DNA of 55,139 bases from UBA5336 sp039815055 (GTDB lineage Bacteria; Pseudomonadota; Alphaproteobacteria; Caulobacterales; Hyphomonadaceae), in the NCBI GenBank assembly GCA_039815055.1, contig JBCCAA010000009.1:1-55139 (forward strand). Direction: 5' to 3'. Below the pieces are notes generated by a model. That model was not told the DNA's origin and did no database searches. It saw only the letters and a list, made by a program, of their open reading frames with translations. Below are positions 1 to 8,700 of this stretch, one piece after another (positions within the stretch are counted from its first letter, which is position 1; every line of letters starts with the position of its first letter). A program made the position numbers and the translations under genes.

Positions 1-79
1 CACCGATCAGCAGGCCGGGCGCGCTCAGGGTGAACGCGAATGACTGCCGCCCTTGCGAACGGCTATATGCGCCCATCAT
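1..79 (-). CDS. possible 5' end of a gene leaving the window on the left
   Basis: An open frame on the minus strand runs from two consecutive ATG codons (77-79 and 74-76) to the window edge without a stop. The 26 visible residues are a polar, basic start followed by a hydrophobic stretch (FAFTLSAPGLLIG), as at the beginning of a polytopic membrane protein such as a transporter permease. There is no clear Shine-Dalgarno sequence. The piece is too short to assign a family, and it could be a chance frame. Confidence 0.3.
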   Translation of the reverse strand, partial: MMGAYSRSQGRQSFAFTLSAPGLLIG

Positions 80-358
80 GAGCGCGCCCGCGGTCTATTT
101 TTCGGTGGGTCGGCCTCTTATCAGAGCTGGTGTTTTCGAGCCCGCCTCAAGACGCCCTGCCGAAGCAAGACGAATGCAGGTTACCAACCGCCACCGCCGT
201 TAACGGACTTCGGGCTCGTTACGCCCAAAGCCTCGGTCCCGGAAGACCGCATCATCGCCTCGGTTCGGTCGGTCCGGACCCGCCTGCCATGGGGTGATGA
301 CGGGGGTGAGTATGGGGGGAGCGTGGGGTGGGTCGGATAAGGACTGCGCGCCAATACG
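80..358. other. gene-free stretch with G-rich run
   Basis: No frame here has a recognisable product. The plus- and minus-strand open frames in this stretch give proline- or glycine-rich translations of biased composition and no ribosome site. The only structure seen is the cluster of G-runs at 291-332. The stretch lies between the left-edge fragment and the 3' end of the GrpB-like gene, and may hold the promoter of the former. Confidence 0.5.
291..332 (+). repeat. four-tract G-run (potential G-quadruplex)
   Basis: Plus-strand G-tracts of 4, 5, 6 and 4 bases are separated by loops of 7, 7 and 5 bases, followed by one more GGG. This fits the usual G3+N1-7 quadruplex pattern. It lies just beyond the 3' end of the GrpB-like gene. 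No function can be read from sequence; it could be only composition bias. Confidence 0.45.
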
Positions 359-868
359 CTAAGGCCCAATCTGTATCTTTTGATACAGCGTATCCAGGAA
401 CGGCGTTTTTCCTTGCAGATACTCAGCAATCCCAATCGTGTTGCTTCGCTCAAGGCGTGACTTCAGCGCCTGGTAGGCAGCGCGATCCTCTGCGTGAGTT
501 CTCAAATGATCACGTATTCGCAGCATGCGAAGCACGATCGCATGACCAGAGACGCAAACATGCAGTTTGTGTGTTCTGACGCCATCAACATCCCGCTTGA
601 AAAAGTGGTGCCCTGCTGAAAGATCGCCGCCCCTGCGATATCCCAACAGGCGCAGTGCTTTCGTCCATTCATGCAATTGGTCAGCGCGCGAGACGACCGC
701 AAGCACATCGATCTCCGGCTTGGCACTCAAACCTTCAACAGCTGTGCTTCCAACATGGTGAAGAGCATGACAGGCTGAGCCGAAAGCCGGGTCCAACCGC
801 GCAGCTTGCTGTTTGAAGAGGCTAGGCCATCTTTTGTCATGGGCTGTGATCGCACTCGTTAAAGGCAT
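359..868 (-). CDS. GrpB-like (UPF0157) nucleotidyltransferase-fold protein
   Basis: A 169-residue protein of the GrpB/UPF0157 family, which has a nucleotidyltransferase-like fold and is mostly uncharacterised. The signature HVGSTAVEGLSAKPEIDVL lies at about residues 38-56, with a WPSLF block before it (residues 14-18) and the usual length. The frame extends upstream to a TTG at 922, but the ATG at 868 has a GGGGTGAG purine run just ahead of it and gives the normal family N-terminus, so I chose it. It is transcribed in the same direction as asd, about 100 bp downstream of asd's stop. Substrate unknown. Confidence 0.85.
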   Translation of the reverse strand: MPLTSAITAHDKRWPSLFKQQAARLDPAFGSACHALHHVGSTAVEGLSAKPEIDVLAVVSRADQLHEWTKALRLLGYRRGGDLSAGHHFFKRDVDGVRTHKLHVCVSGHAIVLRMLRIRDHLRTHAEDRAAYQALKSRLERSNTIGIAEYLQGKTPFLDTLYQKIQIGP

Positions 869-969
869 GAACTCACCCCGACCTGTCAGCGGCCCATTCC
901 AACTGACCTCATGTGCCTTCAATGGATGGGCCGGTAGAAGATCGCGACCAGTGAGGAGAAGGTCGCGAC

Positions 970-2004
970 TTAAACCGGCTTCTTTTCCGGCTTCAGCACA
1001 CCGCGATTGAGCAGTTCTTCAGCGATCTGCACCGCGTTCAACGCCGCACCCTTGCGCAGATTGTCGGACACGCACCAGAAGGCCAGGCCATTCTCGACGG
1101 TGGGGTCAGTGCGGATTCGAGAGATGAAGGTCGCCCATTCGCCAACGCAATCGATCGGGGTGATGAACTGGTCTTCGGCCGGGTCATCCACCACCATCAG
1201 GCCAGGGCTTTCGCGCAGCAGGGCACGCGCCTCATCGGCGTCCATGGCGCCGCCAAGCTCGACATGCACCGCTTCGGCATGGCCGACAAAGACCGGCACG
1301 CGAACGCAAGTGGCGACCAGCTCGATACTGTCATCGATGATCTTCTTGGTCTCGACCCGCATCTTCCACTCTTCCTTGGTGAATGCATCGTCCATGAAGA
1401 CATCGATTTGCGGGATAACGTTGAAGGCGATCTGGTGGGCGAACTCGGTCGGCTCGGGCGCCTGGTTCACATAGATGCCCTTTGTCTGCTGCCACAGCTC
1501 GTCCATGGCCGCTTTACCGGCCCCGGAGGTGGACTGATACGTCGAGACAACCACGCGCTCCACGCCCACCGCTTCGTGCAGGGGTTTCAGGGCGACCACC
1601 AACTGGGCAGTCGAACAATTGGGATTGGCGATGATGTTCTTGGCCGTATAGCCCATTACAGCATCAGCGTTCACTTCCGGAACGATCAGCGGCACATCCG
1701 GGTCCATCCGGAAGGCAGACGAGTTGTCGATGACAATCGCGCCTTCAGCGGCGATTTTTGGCGCCCATTCGGTGGCGACGCTGCCGCCGGCCGACATCAG
1801 GCAGATATCGACCTGGCTGAAATCAAAGCTCTCAATGTCGTGGCATTTCAGCTCACGGTCACCATAGCTGACCTCGCGGCCGAGGGAGCGACGCGACGCG
1901 ACGGCGAACACCTCATCGGCTGCAAACTGGCGCTCATCCAGAATGTTCAGGATTTCCTGGCCCACATTTCCTGTGGCGCCAACGACTGCAATGCGCGTGG
2001 CCAT
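970..2004 (-). CDS. asd: aspartate-semialdehyde dehydrogenase
   Basis: NADPH-dependent reduction of aspartyl phosphate to aspartate semialdehyde, the branch point to lysine/diaminopimelate, threonine and methionine; cytosolic. The 344 residues carry the N-terminal nucleotide-binding loop GATGNVG (residues 9-15), the catalytic cysteine in NPNCS (C130), and the substrate/base region RVPVFVGHAEAV with R235 and catalytic H242. Length and motif order match the bacterial family. The ATG at 2004 is preceded by an AGAGAG run. dapB, the next-but-one lysine-pathway step, is elsewhere in the window (44348-45181), so the pathway genes are not in one operon. Confidence 0.97.
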   Translation of the reverse strand: MATRIAVVGATGNVGQEILNILDERQFAADEVFAVASRRSLGREVSYGDRELKCHDIESFDFSQVDICLMSAGGSVATEWAPKIAAEGAIVIDNSSAFRMDPDVPLIVPEVNADAVMGYTAKNIIANPNCSTAQLVVALKPLHEAVGVERVVVSTYQSTSGAGKAAMDELWQQTKGIYVNQAPEPTEFAHQIAFNVIPQIDVFMDDAFTKEEWKMRVETKKIIDDSIELVATCVRVPVFVGHAEAVHVELGGAMDADEARALLRESPGLMVVDDPAEDQFITPIDCVGEWATFISRIRTDPTVENGLAFWCVSDNLRKGAALNAVQIAEELLNRGVLKPEKKPV

Positions 2005-2123
2005 GGATAAATATCTCTCTTAGACGGTTGTCAGCCCGCGCTTATGGCGCATTCTCAGCAGGTGTAAACTGCGGCGTGCATTCGGCGCGGCAAATGTAGT
2101 GCGAGGCTTGAAAGGTAGACCGC

Positions 2124-2495
2124 ATGGCCGAGGATATCATCACCCGGTATGTCGCCTGTTACAATGCGCGCGATATTGACGGCATGCTGGCCTGTGTGAC
2201 CGAAGACGTGGTGTTCGAGAACATCTCAAACACGGGCCAATCGCTGCGGCTTGAGGGCAAACCGGCCATGCGCCAGGTTGCGGAACTGTCGGGCAATGCG
2301 TTCTCCTATCGCCGCCAGCGGGTCGTGAGCCTGGTTCTGGCGGGCGACAAAGCCGCCGCCGAAGTGGAATTTGAGGGCAAGGCCGCTGTCGACCTTCCCA
2401 ATGGGGTTGCGGCCGGGGAAACGGTCAAAATCCGCGGCGCCAGCTTTTTCGAGTTTCGCGCAGGCCTGCTATCACGGATCGCTGACTATAGCTGA
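2124..2495 (+). CDS. SnoaL/NTF2-like small protein
   Basis: A 123-residue protein with the layout of SnoaL-like/ketosteroid-isomerase-like cone folds: an N-terminal helix (IITRYVACYNARDIDGML), an acidic strand (VTEDVVFEN), a central EGKPAM segment, and C-terminal strands ending in FFEFRAGLLSRIADYS. In this fold family members are enzymes, binding proteins or stress proteins, so the substrate cannot be told. The ATG follows AAAGGT at good spacing. It is divergent from asd, and its last 24 bases overlap the 3' end of the convergent lipoprotein gene. Confidence 0.8.
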   Translation: MAEDIITRYVACYNARDIDGMLACVTEDVVFENISNTGQSLRLEGKPAMRQVAELSGNAFSYRRQRVVSLVLAGDKAAAEVEFEGKAAVDLPNGVAAGETVKIRGASFFEFRAGLLSRIADYS

Positions 2496-3335
2496 GGCGG
2501 GCGGGGCACCGGCAAACCGCCCGGCCCATTCCGGCGCCAGGGCGTCGCGAAACAGCGCTTGCGGAATGTGCGCGGTATAGCCGCCCTCGGCATAAACGCC
2601 GATGTCATAGGGATCGAAATGCACGGTCAGCCCGCCAAAGGCGGTGGGATCGGTCGACGGCAAAAGCGTCACCCGCGTGAACCATGTGAGCGTGTCCGGC
2701 AAAAGCTCGGCGATCTCTTCGGCCTCAAACTCATAACCGTATCGTTCAGATTTTTGCGCCCCGATAGTGTCCCGCACCGGGCCAAGCAGCGCCTCGATCA
2801 TGGCCTCGTAAGAGACAAACATTCGGGCCGGGTCGACTTCGGTGTCTGTGGTGCGATCCCAGATCAGGGAATAGGTGCCGAAATTGCCATGGGCGCCGCC
2901 GGCGAACTCGTAGTGGCCGCCCTTAAGGCTGACCTGGTCCAGCCCCTGGGGCGCCGCCGTGGCCGTCCAATCGATATCGAGATCCCACATGCCGGTGGCC
3001 CCCGCCTCTTCTGCCGCAAACCCGCAAAAGGCTTCAGTCTCAGACTTGGCGTCTTCAAAGAGCTTATCGGCAAAGTCGCGGTCGAAAATCAGGATCTGGC
3101 CGTCGATGCTCACCTCGCCTTCGCAAGCTGGCGTCTCCAGGATCCAGGTCAGCGGATCGGTGGGCATCAGTGTCAGCGGCTGCACGATTGAATCTTCAAC
3201 CGGCAGGTCAGCAACGACATCTGGGTCAGCGACCGGCTCGACAGTGGCATCATCATCAGACGCTTCGCACGCCACCAGCCCAGCCAGCGCGACAAACGCT
3301 GCGCCAGCTCCAAAAGACTTTAAAGACAAAGGCAT
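2472..3335 (-). CDS. DUF3298/RsiV-like lipoprotein
   Basis: A 287-residue predicted lipoprotein. The N-terminus has a lysine, a hydrophobic core and the lipobox LVAC with the acylated cysteine at residue 23. An acidic linker follows, then a domain with the DUF4163/DUF3298 hallmarks: a GGAHGNFGTYS segment mid-protein and FDPYDIGVYAEG near the C-terminus. RsiV, the lysozyme-sensing anti-sigma factor, has the same fold, but here there is no cytoplasmic anti-sigma part, so a cell-envelope binding role is inferred. The ATG at 3335 sits behind GGAGGGG; an upstream extension to 3401 would hide the signal peptide. It follows the membrane protein at 3398-4102 in the same direction. Confidence 0.82.
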   Translation of the reverse strand: MPLSLKSFGAGAAFVALAGLVACEASDDDATVEPVADPDVVADLPVEDSIVQPLTLMPTDPLTWILETPACEGEVSIDGQILIFDRDFADKLFEDAKSETEAFCGFAAEEAGATGMWDLDIDWTATAAPQGLDQVSLKGGHYEFAGGAHGNFGTYSLIWDRTTDTEVDPARMFVSYEAMIEALLGPVRDTIGAQKSERYGYEFEAEEIAELLPDTLTWFTRVTLLPSTDPTAFGGLTVHFDPYDIGVYAEGGYTAHIPQALFRDALAPEWAGRFAGAPPASAIVSDP

Positions 3336-3397
3336 TGGCCCCTCCAATTTGAAGGTGTTGTGCCCGACTCGCCCCGCTCTTGGCAAATGCGCCTCTA

Positions 3398-4102
3398 TCA
3401 ACCCTTGAAAAATCGCAGTGCCGTGAAGGCTCCGCCCAATACGCTGCCAATACCGCCCAGCACCATGATCAGCGGATTGGCCGCCTGGGCAAAAAAGATC
3501 GCGCGGCGAAAATTTGAAACCTCCACGGTTACCGTATCCCGAAACGTGCGCACCGGTAGGGCCCTATCGCCGACAAGCGCATAGATTTCCAACACGAGAT
3601 CCTGTGGCCCGGTTCGCACAGGCGTGACTTCCCAGCGCCAGGTGTTCGCGGTGATGGGGGAGACCACCTGGTCTGCCGGAGAGCGGTCCTCGATGTCGAA
3701 ACCTGAACCGGTCAGGGCGACGCGAACATCACCGGACACGTCGGCCTCGCCCTCCACCACTGTTTCCCGGCCCGGCAGAGCGGCAATCGCGCTGGCTGCG
3801 CCGGTGGCATCAATCGAAAGAGTCACATCAAACGCCCGGCCAAACGCAGCGGAGTCCGGAGTTTCATGGGCAATCGGCACCCGGCGCAAGATTTCCGTGC
3901 CTGCCGCATTCGACATGTTTTCGATCGACACGATCGGCTCATCAAAGCCTACACTTCCGGGCGGCGCGGCGGTGCCTGTTGTGGTTGTGGCGTCGGATGC
4001 CTCGGCGTTGAGCGCGGGCGCGGGCGACATCAAGCTGATGACGCCGAGGCCAAGCGCACCAAGGCCAACAATAATGAGCAGGATCGAAATCAGACGCAGC
4101 AT
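3398..4102 (-). CDS. two-TM envelope protein of unknown function
   Basis: A 234-residue protein I do not recognise. A hydrophobic N-terminal segment (residues 3-25, signal anchor) is followed by a threonine/alanine-rich linker and an extracytoplasmic region of about 150 residues that looks like a beta-sandwich (alternating strands such as TFRDTVTVEVSNF). A second membrane segment is at about residues 205-228, ending in ALRFFKG. The topology puts the bulk in the periplasm with both ends in or near the cytoplasm. It sits between rlmB and the DUF3298-type lipoprotein, all on the minus strand, 62 bp upstream of the latter, so the two envelope proteins may be co-expressed. Confidence 0.7.
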   Translation of the reverse strand: MLRLISILLIIVGLGALGLGVISLMSPAPALNAEASDATTTTGTAAPPGSVGFDEPIVSIENMSNAAGTEILRRVPIAHETPDSAAFGRAFDVTLSIDATGAASAIAALPGRETVVEGEADVSGDVRVALTGSGFDIEDRSPADQVVSPITANTWRWEVTPVRTGPQDLVLEIYALVGDRALPVRTFRDTVTVEVSNFRRAIFFAQAANPLIMVLGGIGSVLGGAFTALRFFKG

Positions 4103-4144
4103 GGCAGCGGCCCCAGTGTTTGTTTCAAACTCTATAGCAGGCGA

Positions 4145-4921
4145 TCAATCGGGCGAAAATGCGCCGCGAGCTGCAAGATAGAAAGCAATGGCAGCGGCGT
4201 TGGATACGTTGAGGCTTTCCATATCACCCGACATAGGGATCTGCGCCAGAAACTGGCAGGCGCTCGCCACCGCCGGACGCAAGCCCTTGCCTTCAGCGCC
4301 CATCACAATGGCCAGGGGCTGTCCCGGCTCGGCCAGCGTGGCGAGATCGGCCTCTGCCCCACCCGCAAGACCGATGGTGAGGAAGCCCGCATCCGCCAGG
4401 CTCTCAACCGCTCGCGCGATGTTCACCACGCGCACTTCGCGCACGCGTTCAACCGCGCCGACGGCGCTTTTGGCCACAGTGCCGGTCAACGGCGGACTGT
4501 GTCGGGTCTGCAGGATTACCGCGCCCACGCCAAACGCGGCGGCTGAGCGAAATATCGCTCCCAGATTGTGCGGGTCGGCCAACTGGTCGAGCACGGCAAT
4601 GCGCTCGGGCCGATTGGATAGCACATCGTCCAGGCTCTCAGCTTCCAGCGGATCGGTGTAGAGCGCCGCGCCCTGGTGCACCGCACCGGACGGCAACAGG
4701 CGGCCGATTTCGGACACGTTGACGATGTCAGGCCGGGCAGTGCCAAGCGATAGGCGTTTTGCGGCATTCTCACTGGCCACAAGGCGGTGGACCTGTCGCC
4801 GGGGGTTGTCGAGGGCGGCCTGTACGGCATGCAGCCCCCAAAGCCACAGCGGACCTTCGGCGGCATCTGCAGAATGTTGGCGATTGCCCCGTTTCGGGCG
4901 GTTGCGCGGAGATTTGTTCAT
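4145..4921 (-). CDS. rlmB: 23S rRNA (guanosine-2'-O)-methyltransferase, RlmB-like
   Basis: A SpoU/TrmH-family 2'-O-methyltransferase of 258 residues, with a basic N-terminal tail, a substrate-binding domain (WLWGLHAVQAAL, residues 26-37) and the knotted SPOUT domain. Motif 1 is DPHNLGAIFRSAAAFG (116-131), motif 2 VMGAEGKG (206-213) and motif 3 IPMSGDMESLNVSNAAAIA (228-246), all intact. By homology it modifies G2251 in the 23S rRNA peptidyl-transferase P loop using S-adenosylmethionine. The ATG at 4921 removes a 23-residue upstream extension with no ribosome site. tRNA-Tyr begins divergently about 90 bp upstream. Confidence 0.92.
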   Translation of the reverse strand: MNKSPRNRPKRGNRQHSADAAEGPLWLWGLHAVQAALDNPRRQVHRLVASENAAKRLSLGTARPDIVNVSEIGRLLPSGAVHQGAALYTDPLEAESLDDVLSNRPERIAVLDQLADPHNLGAIFRSAAAFGVGAVILQTRHSPPLTGTVAKSAVGAVERVREVRVVNIARAVESLADAGFLTIGLAGGAEADLATLAEPGQPLAIVMGAEGKGLRPAVASACQFLAQIPMSGDMESLNVSNAAAIAFYLAARGAFSPD

Positions 4922-5008
4922 ACGTATAAGGCGCGCTTCGATGTTGGCCGGGGCAACCCGCCTTTCAGCATTGAAGCGGCCCGGCGTCAAACACGCTTGT
5001 TGCTCCGT

Positions 5009-5093
5009 GGAGGGGTGGCCGAGTGGTTAAAGGCAGCAGACTGTAAATCTGCCCGCATAGCGTACACAGGTTCGAATCCTGTCCCCTCCACCA
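5009..5093 (+). tRNA. tRNA-Tyr(GTA)
   Basis: An 85-base class II tRNA. The acceptor stem GGAGGGG (5009-5015) pairs with CCCCTCC (5083-5089), followed by discriminator A and an encoded CCA at 5091-5093. The anticodon stem GCAGA/TCTGC encloses loop CTGTAAA with anticodon GTA at 5043-5045. There is a long variable arm, and the T-loop is TTCGAAT. It is divergent from rlmB. Confidence 0.98.
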
Positions 5094-5126
5094 TTTCATG
5101 CCTCTTGGACCGATGGCCCTCCGGCG

Positions 5127-5164
5127 GGGCGGGCTGACCGCCCGAGCCGCATTTGCGGCTTTGT
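5127..5164 (+). terminator. paired hairpins, possible tRNA-Tyr terminator
   Basis: Two stem-loops follow in tandem: GGGCGG with loop GCTGA and CCGCCC (5127-5143), then AGCCGC with loop ATTT and GCGGCT (5145-5160). The second is followed by TTGT rather than a long T-run, so termination strength is uncertain. Confidence 0.4.
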
Positions 5165-5165
5165 C

Positions 5166-5195
5166 GGTTCGAGGAATATCCTCTCATCTCCACCA
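5166..5195 (+). repeat. degenerate copy of the tRNA-Tyr 3' end
   Basis: GGTTCGA, five inserted bases, then ATCCT and a segment ending CTCCACCA match the T-arm and acceptor end of tRNA-Tyr (5069-5093). The last 13 bases agree at about ten positions, and both copies continue with TT. Duplicated tRNA 3' ends are typical attachment-site relics of integrated elements. No integrase gene is visible nearby, so this is a scar at most. Confidence 0.4.
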
Positions 5196-5221
5196 TTCGC
5201 AGCCGGCTGTACGCAGCACAA

Positions 5222-5246
5222 GATTTTGATCCGGGGGATCAAAATC
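5222..5246. repeat. perfect 11-base inverted repeat
   Basis: GATTTTGATCC, spacer GGG, GGATCAAAATC. The arms are perfectly complementary, but neither side is followed by a T-run, so a terminator is unlikely. It could be an operator or a relic of a mobile element. Confidence 0.5.
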
Positions 5247-5511
5247 AGGCGGAGAATGACCCGGCAGGGGTCGCAACAGGTCCGGTTTCTGTCACAGTTT
5301 GAATGGTTTTACGGCCTGCGCGCTCCGCTTGCTGCTCGGTACTATTCCCCGCTTTGCGGTTACACCTACGCGATGGAACATCTATCCTGAGATTCAATGG
5401 AAACCGACAAAAGCCCCAGCGGGCGCAATCGGTGCCTCTCATCAGAACGTTCCGATATAGACAGGCTGATCCTCTCCGGATTCTCCCGACCAACGCATCG
5501 GGCTCAGCCTT

Positions 5512-5683
5512 GACAGCCCGCCGCATACAAATGCGCAAGCTTGAAGATGCGGGCTATGTGACGGTTGGGAAAGGCTATGACGGCCGCAAGCCACAGACCA
5601 AGGTCCACCTGACCCAGGAGGGACGCGCCGCATGGATCACGTGGATCGACCGGATGAAATCGATCATGAATGCTGCGGAATGA
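5512..5683 (+). pseudogene. C-terminal remnant of a winged-helix (MarR/HTH_34-like) regulator
   Basis: The last 55-60 residues of this frame read as the recognition helix and wing of a winged-helix regulator: RKLEDAGYVTVGKGYDGRKP, then a QTKVHLTQEGRAAW segment, ending in IMNAAE. This matches the C-terminal half of the PF13601-type winged-helix domain. The upstream part of the frame (arginine/proline-rich, from 5303) does not resemble the missing N-terminal helices, so the gene looks truncated. A functional short protein cannot be excluded, but no start with a ribosome site is evident. Confidence 0.6.
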
Positions 5684-5730
5684 GTCCACTACTGAGGCGT
5701 GGAACCGGGGCCGATCAAACCCAAGTGCAC

Positions 5731-8700
5731 TCAAGGCTGGAGCCAGCCGAACCAGGTTTCGTCGATCATCATCGAGATCTGGGTGAATACGCCCTGGGCT
5801 GAGTAGCGGCTTGGATCCAGGTCGCGGTCCCGGAACCCAATAGCGTTATATCCCAGCGCCAGTCTGACATCCTCATGGGGTTTCCAGGCCACCGCTGCGC
5901 CGACACTGGTTTGTGTTGAATCGCCCCAATCAACGCTGCGCACGGCCCCACGGATCTCTCCGTCCCAGGAACGATTGAACTCACGGGTCAGCCGGGTTGA
6001 TGCCAATTGCGCCGTGGCGTCATAGCCATTGCCATCCTCGATTTTCGCGGCCAGGCGTCCCGAAAGGGTCCATTCCGCGCCGAACTGTCGGTTCGCATGG
6101 GTCGATACGATGTGCACATCCCGTTCAAAGCCGCTCGCTTGCTCCCGGCTCCACTGGTACAGCGCGAAGACATCGGTGGCGGCCTCATCGGCGGGGCGCC
6201 GCGCAACGCCAAGCGTTGCTCTGATCCGTTCGGTATCAGGCGCATTGAAGATGTTATCTCGCGCAACGTCCAGCTTGACTGCGCCGGAAATGACCGGATT
6301 GAATCGTTGCGCCCAGGCTGATCGCATGGCGTAGAAGGTGGAAGTGTTGCTAGTGCGCGCCTCGACCCGCAGGGACCGGCGAGCCCGGCGCGACCGTCGG
6401 TCGGCCAACGCAACGGAAATCGCAGCGGAATCCTGAGCCGCAGCGGCGTTGCCACCATCATCGAAGATCTCCGTGATCTCCAACTGCGGTGCGATGGATA
6501 CTCCTTCGGTGAGCTCCCATTGCGCACGGATGCCGTAAGCTGCTTCGCCCGTATTGCCGTCGAGTGAGCCACCCTGGCGCCACTCGCCATACACATCGGT
6601 CGCCGGCAGGATACCGGTCTCGACCCCGAACAAGGTCCGCCCCTGGCTGATATTGGTCTGCGAGGAGGTCAGGCCATTCACGAACGTTTGTTCAGGCAAC
6701 TCGTCAATGATGCGATGAGCGGCATAGACCCGTGTCGAGTCATGGACGATCGCATCGGCGCCGAGCGTCAGGCGGGTGCCGATATCGCCGATGGCACTTT
6801 CAAGTTCGGCATACGTGCTGCCGGGGCGTTCACCGATCCTGAGATCACGCGACACGCGCACCACACCAGCGGTATAGTCAGTAACCTGGTCGCTGGTATC
6901 CTGCGTGACATGACGCGGGCCTGCCGCGATTGACCAGTCGGCGAATTGGCGCTCGATGCGCCCTTCAATGATCGATCGGCCATTGTCGCTTTCGATGTCC
7001 AGCGAATGGCTGGCAATCAGGCTGAGGCCGGTAATCTGGTCGATCAGTGTGTTGTATTCCGCCCGCACTTCGCGCCGACCGGCAAGGATCGGCGAATCGG
7101 GATTGTCAAACGCCAGACCCGCTTGCGCTGCCTCAACGGTCAATTGACCGCCAGCGACCGTTACATCGGCGCCAAGGCGGACAGCATTGTCGAAATCATT
7201 CGTGCCCAAATCATCATGAATATCCATGCTGCCAATTTCCGCATAGATCACGCCGGCCGCAAGGGTTTGCTCGATACCGATGGATCCTGACGTGCGATCA
7301 TCCAGACCCGCTTCGCTTTCATCGAAGTTGAAGCCCGCAAAGATACGACGGCCATTCTCTGAATGCTCATAGCGGATGCCTACCACCAGATCATCGGTGT
7401 CATCGCCGCGGGTTTCATAAGTCGCGCGCAGGAAAACCGGATTGCCGAATTCATCAAAGCTCGGGATCGGCGCCTTGAGGGTCAGCCGTCCGGTCTCGTC
7501 ATCCAGCAGATAGTCTGCAAACCGGACCAGGGCAGTTTCTGATGCAACCAATCCAGGCGTGTCCCTGAAACGCGTTTCAATCGTCAGCGTTTCGGAATTT
7601 GCCACCAGCGGCGCACCGGGCAGCGTGATGTTGAGGGCCAGGCCGCTGCCTCGGAGGCGTTCCGTGCGCGACGTTGAATCCGCCTCGGCCACAAAGCCCT
7701 GGAGCACCCAATTGTCGTCACCGGTGAAGGCATTGATGCCGGTCAACGCGCGCCGCGTGCGGGTAAGCGCTTCGCCGCCGAAGACATCGGTGCGGAAGTC
7801 TCCGAACATGGCCGAGTGGACGCCCTTGTCGACGCGCACATACAGTTTGGAACGGGACTGGGCTTCAAACCCGCGCTCACCGGCATCGCCATAGATCGGA
7901 TAATAGGCCTCCGGATCGATGTCGCGGAACAGGCCGTCGCGGCGCGACGCTTCGCTGTCATATGCGGCAGTCAGCAGGACATCACCACGCACACGGCCCT
8001 TCAGGAAGAACGCCACGCGGCCATCGGTCTCGAAGCTTTCCGGGAACAGCTCGCTGTCGGCTGGCTCCAGATCGCCTGACAGGTCAAAACCCTGGGCGGT
8101 CAAATCGACCACGCCAATGGCCATCAGGTCACGCGCAACCGTCTTGAAGTCCAATACGATTTCAGCCGAAAGTGTGCCGTCATTGCCGGCTATGATCCTC
8201 GCCGTTCCGGGCCGATCTGGTGCTCTGAGGGCAAGCAAAGCTGCACCATGGTCCAGGCGAACCTGAAAGCCCGGCACAGCTGGCTGGACGTCCTGGCCAA
8301 CAAAAGACACAGGCTCATCGCGGCCTTCAAGGTCTGCTGAAACGGTGATGAAATGGCGGCCAAGCGCGGGCGCGCCGTTTTCGTCCAGCACGCGAAGCAC
8401 AAACTCCGCAGCACTCACGCCATCGGCGGCGATTTCAGAGCCGACTGTGTCGATCACCAGTTCGGTTGCCGCACCAGGGCGCACAACTTCAGTGCTGGCA
8501 AGCACGCGGAGGTTTCCAAACATATCCACCGCGCGCACATCAACTGTGTAGCGTCCGGCGTCGAGTTCGATGCCGTACCAGGCAGCCACTTGTGCGCCGA
8601 CTTCACGGTTTTCCACAATGGAACCAAGGGTTTCACCTGATTGCGGTTCACCATCGACATAAAGGACAGGTTCCATCCCCGGACGGATGGCGGCCATGAA

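Larger units (their letters stand above)
5094..5511. other. decayed intergenic strip downstream of tRNA-Tyr
   Basis: No intact gene is visible. The stretch holds two short hairpins after the tRNA, a degenerate copy of the tRNA 3' end, a perfect 11-base inverted repeat, and then low-information sequence leading into the regulator remnant. The reverse-strand frame overlapping the tRNA is a common false prediction. I read this as a scar of past insertion and deletion at the tRNA, which is an inference. Confidence 0.5.

Noticed and set aside
53..453. Open frames on both strands at the left end (95 and 90 codons)
   Set aside because: Proline/glycine- or arginine-rich translations, no ribosome site and mutual overlap; they follow from the G-rich composition.
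4987..5196. Minus-strand frame of 69 codons across tRNA-Tyr
   Set aside because: It is the antisense of the tRNA and reads as the well-known spurious GTGFEPVYAMRADLQSAAF-type product.
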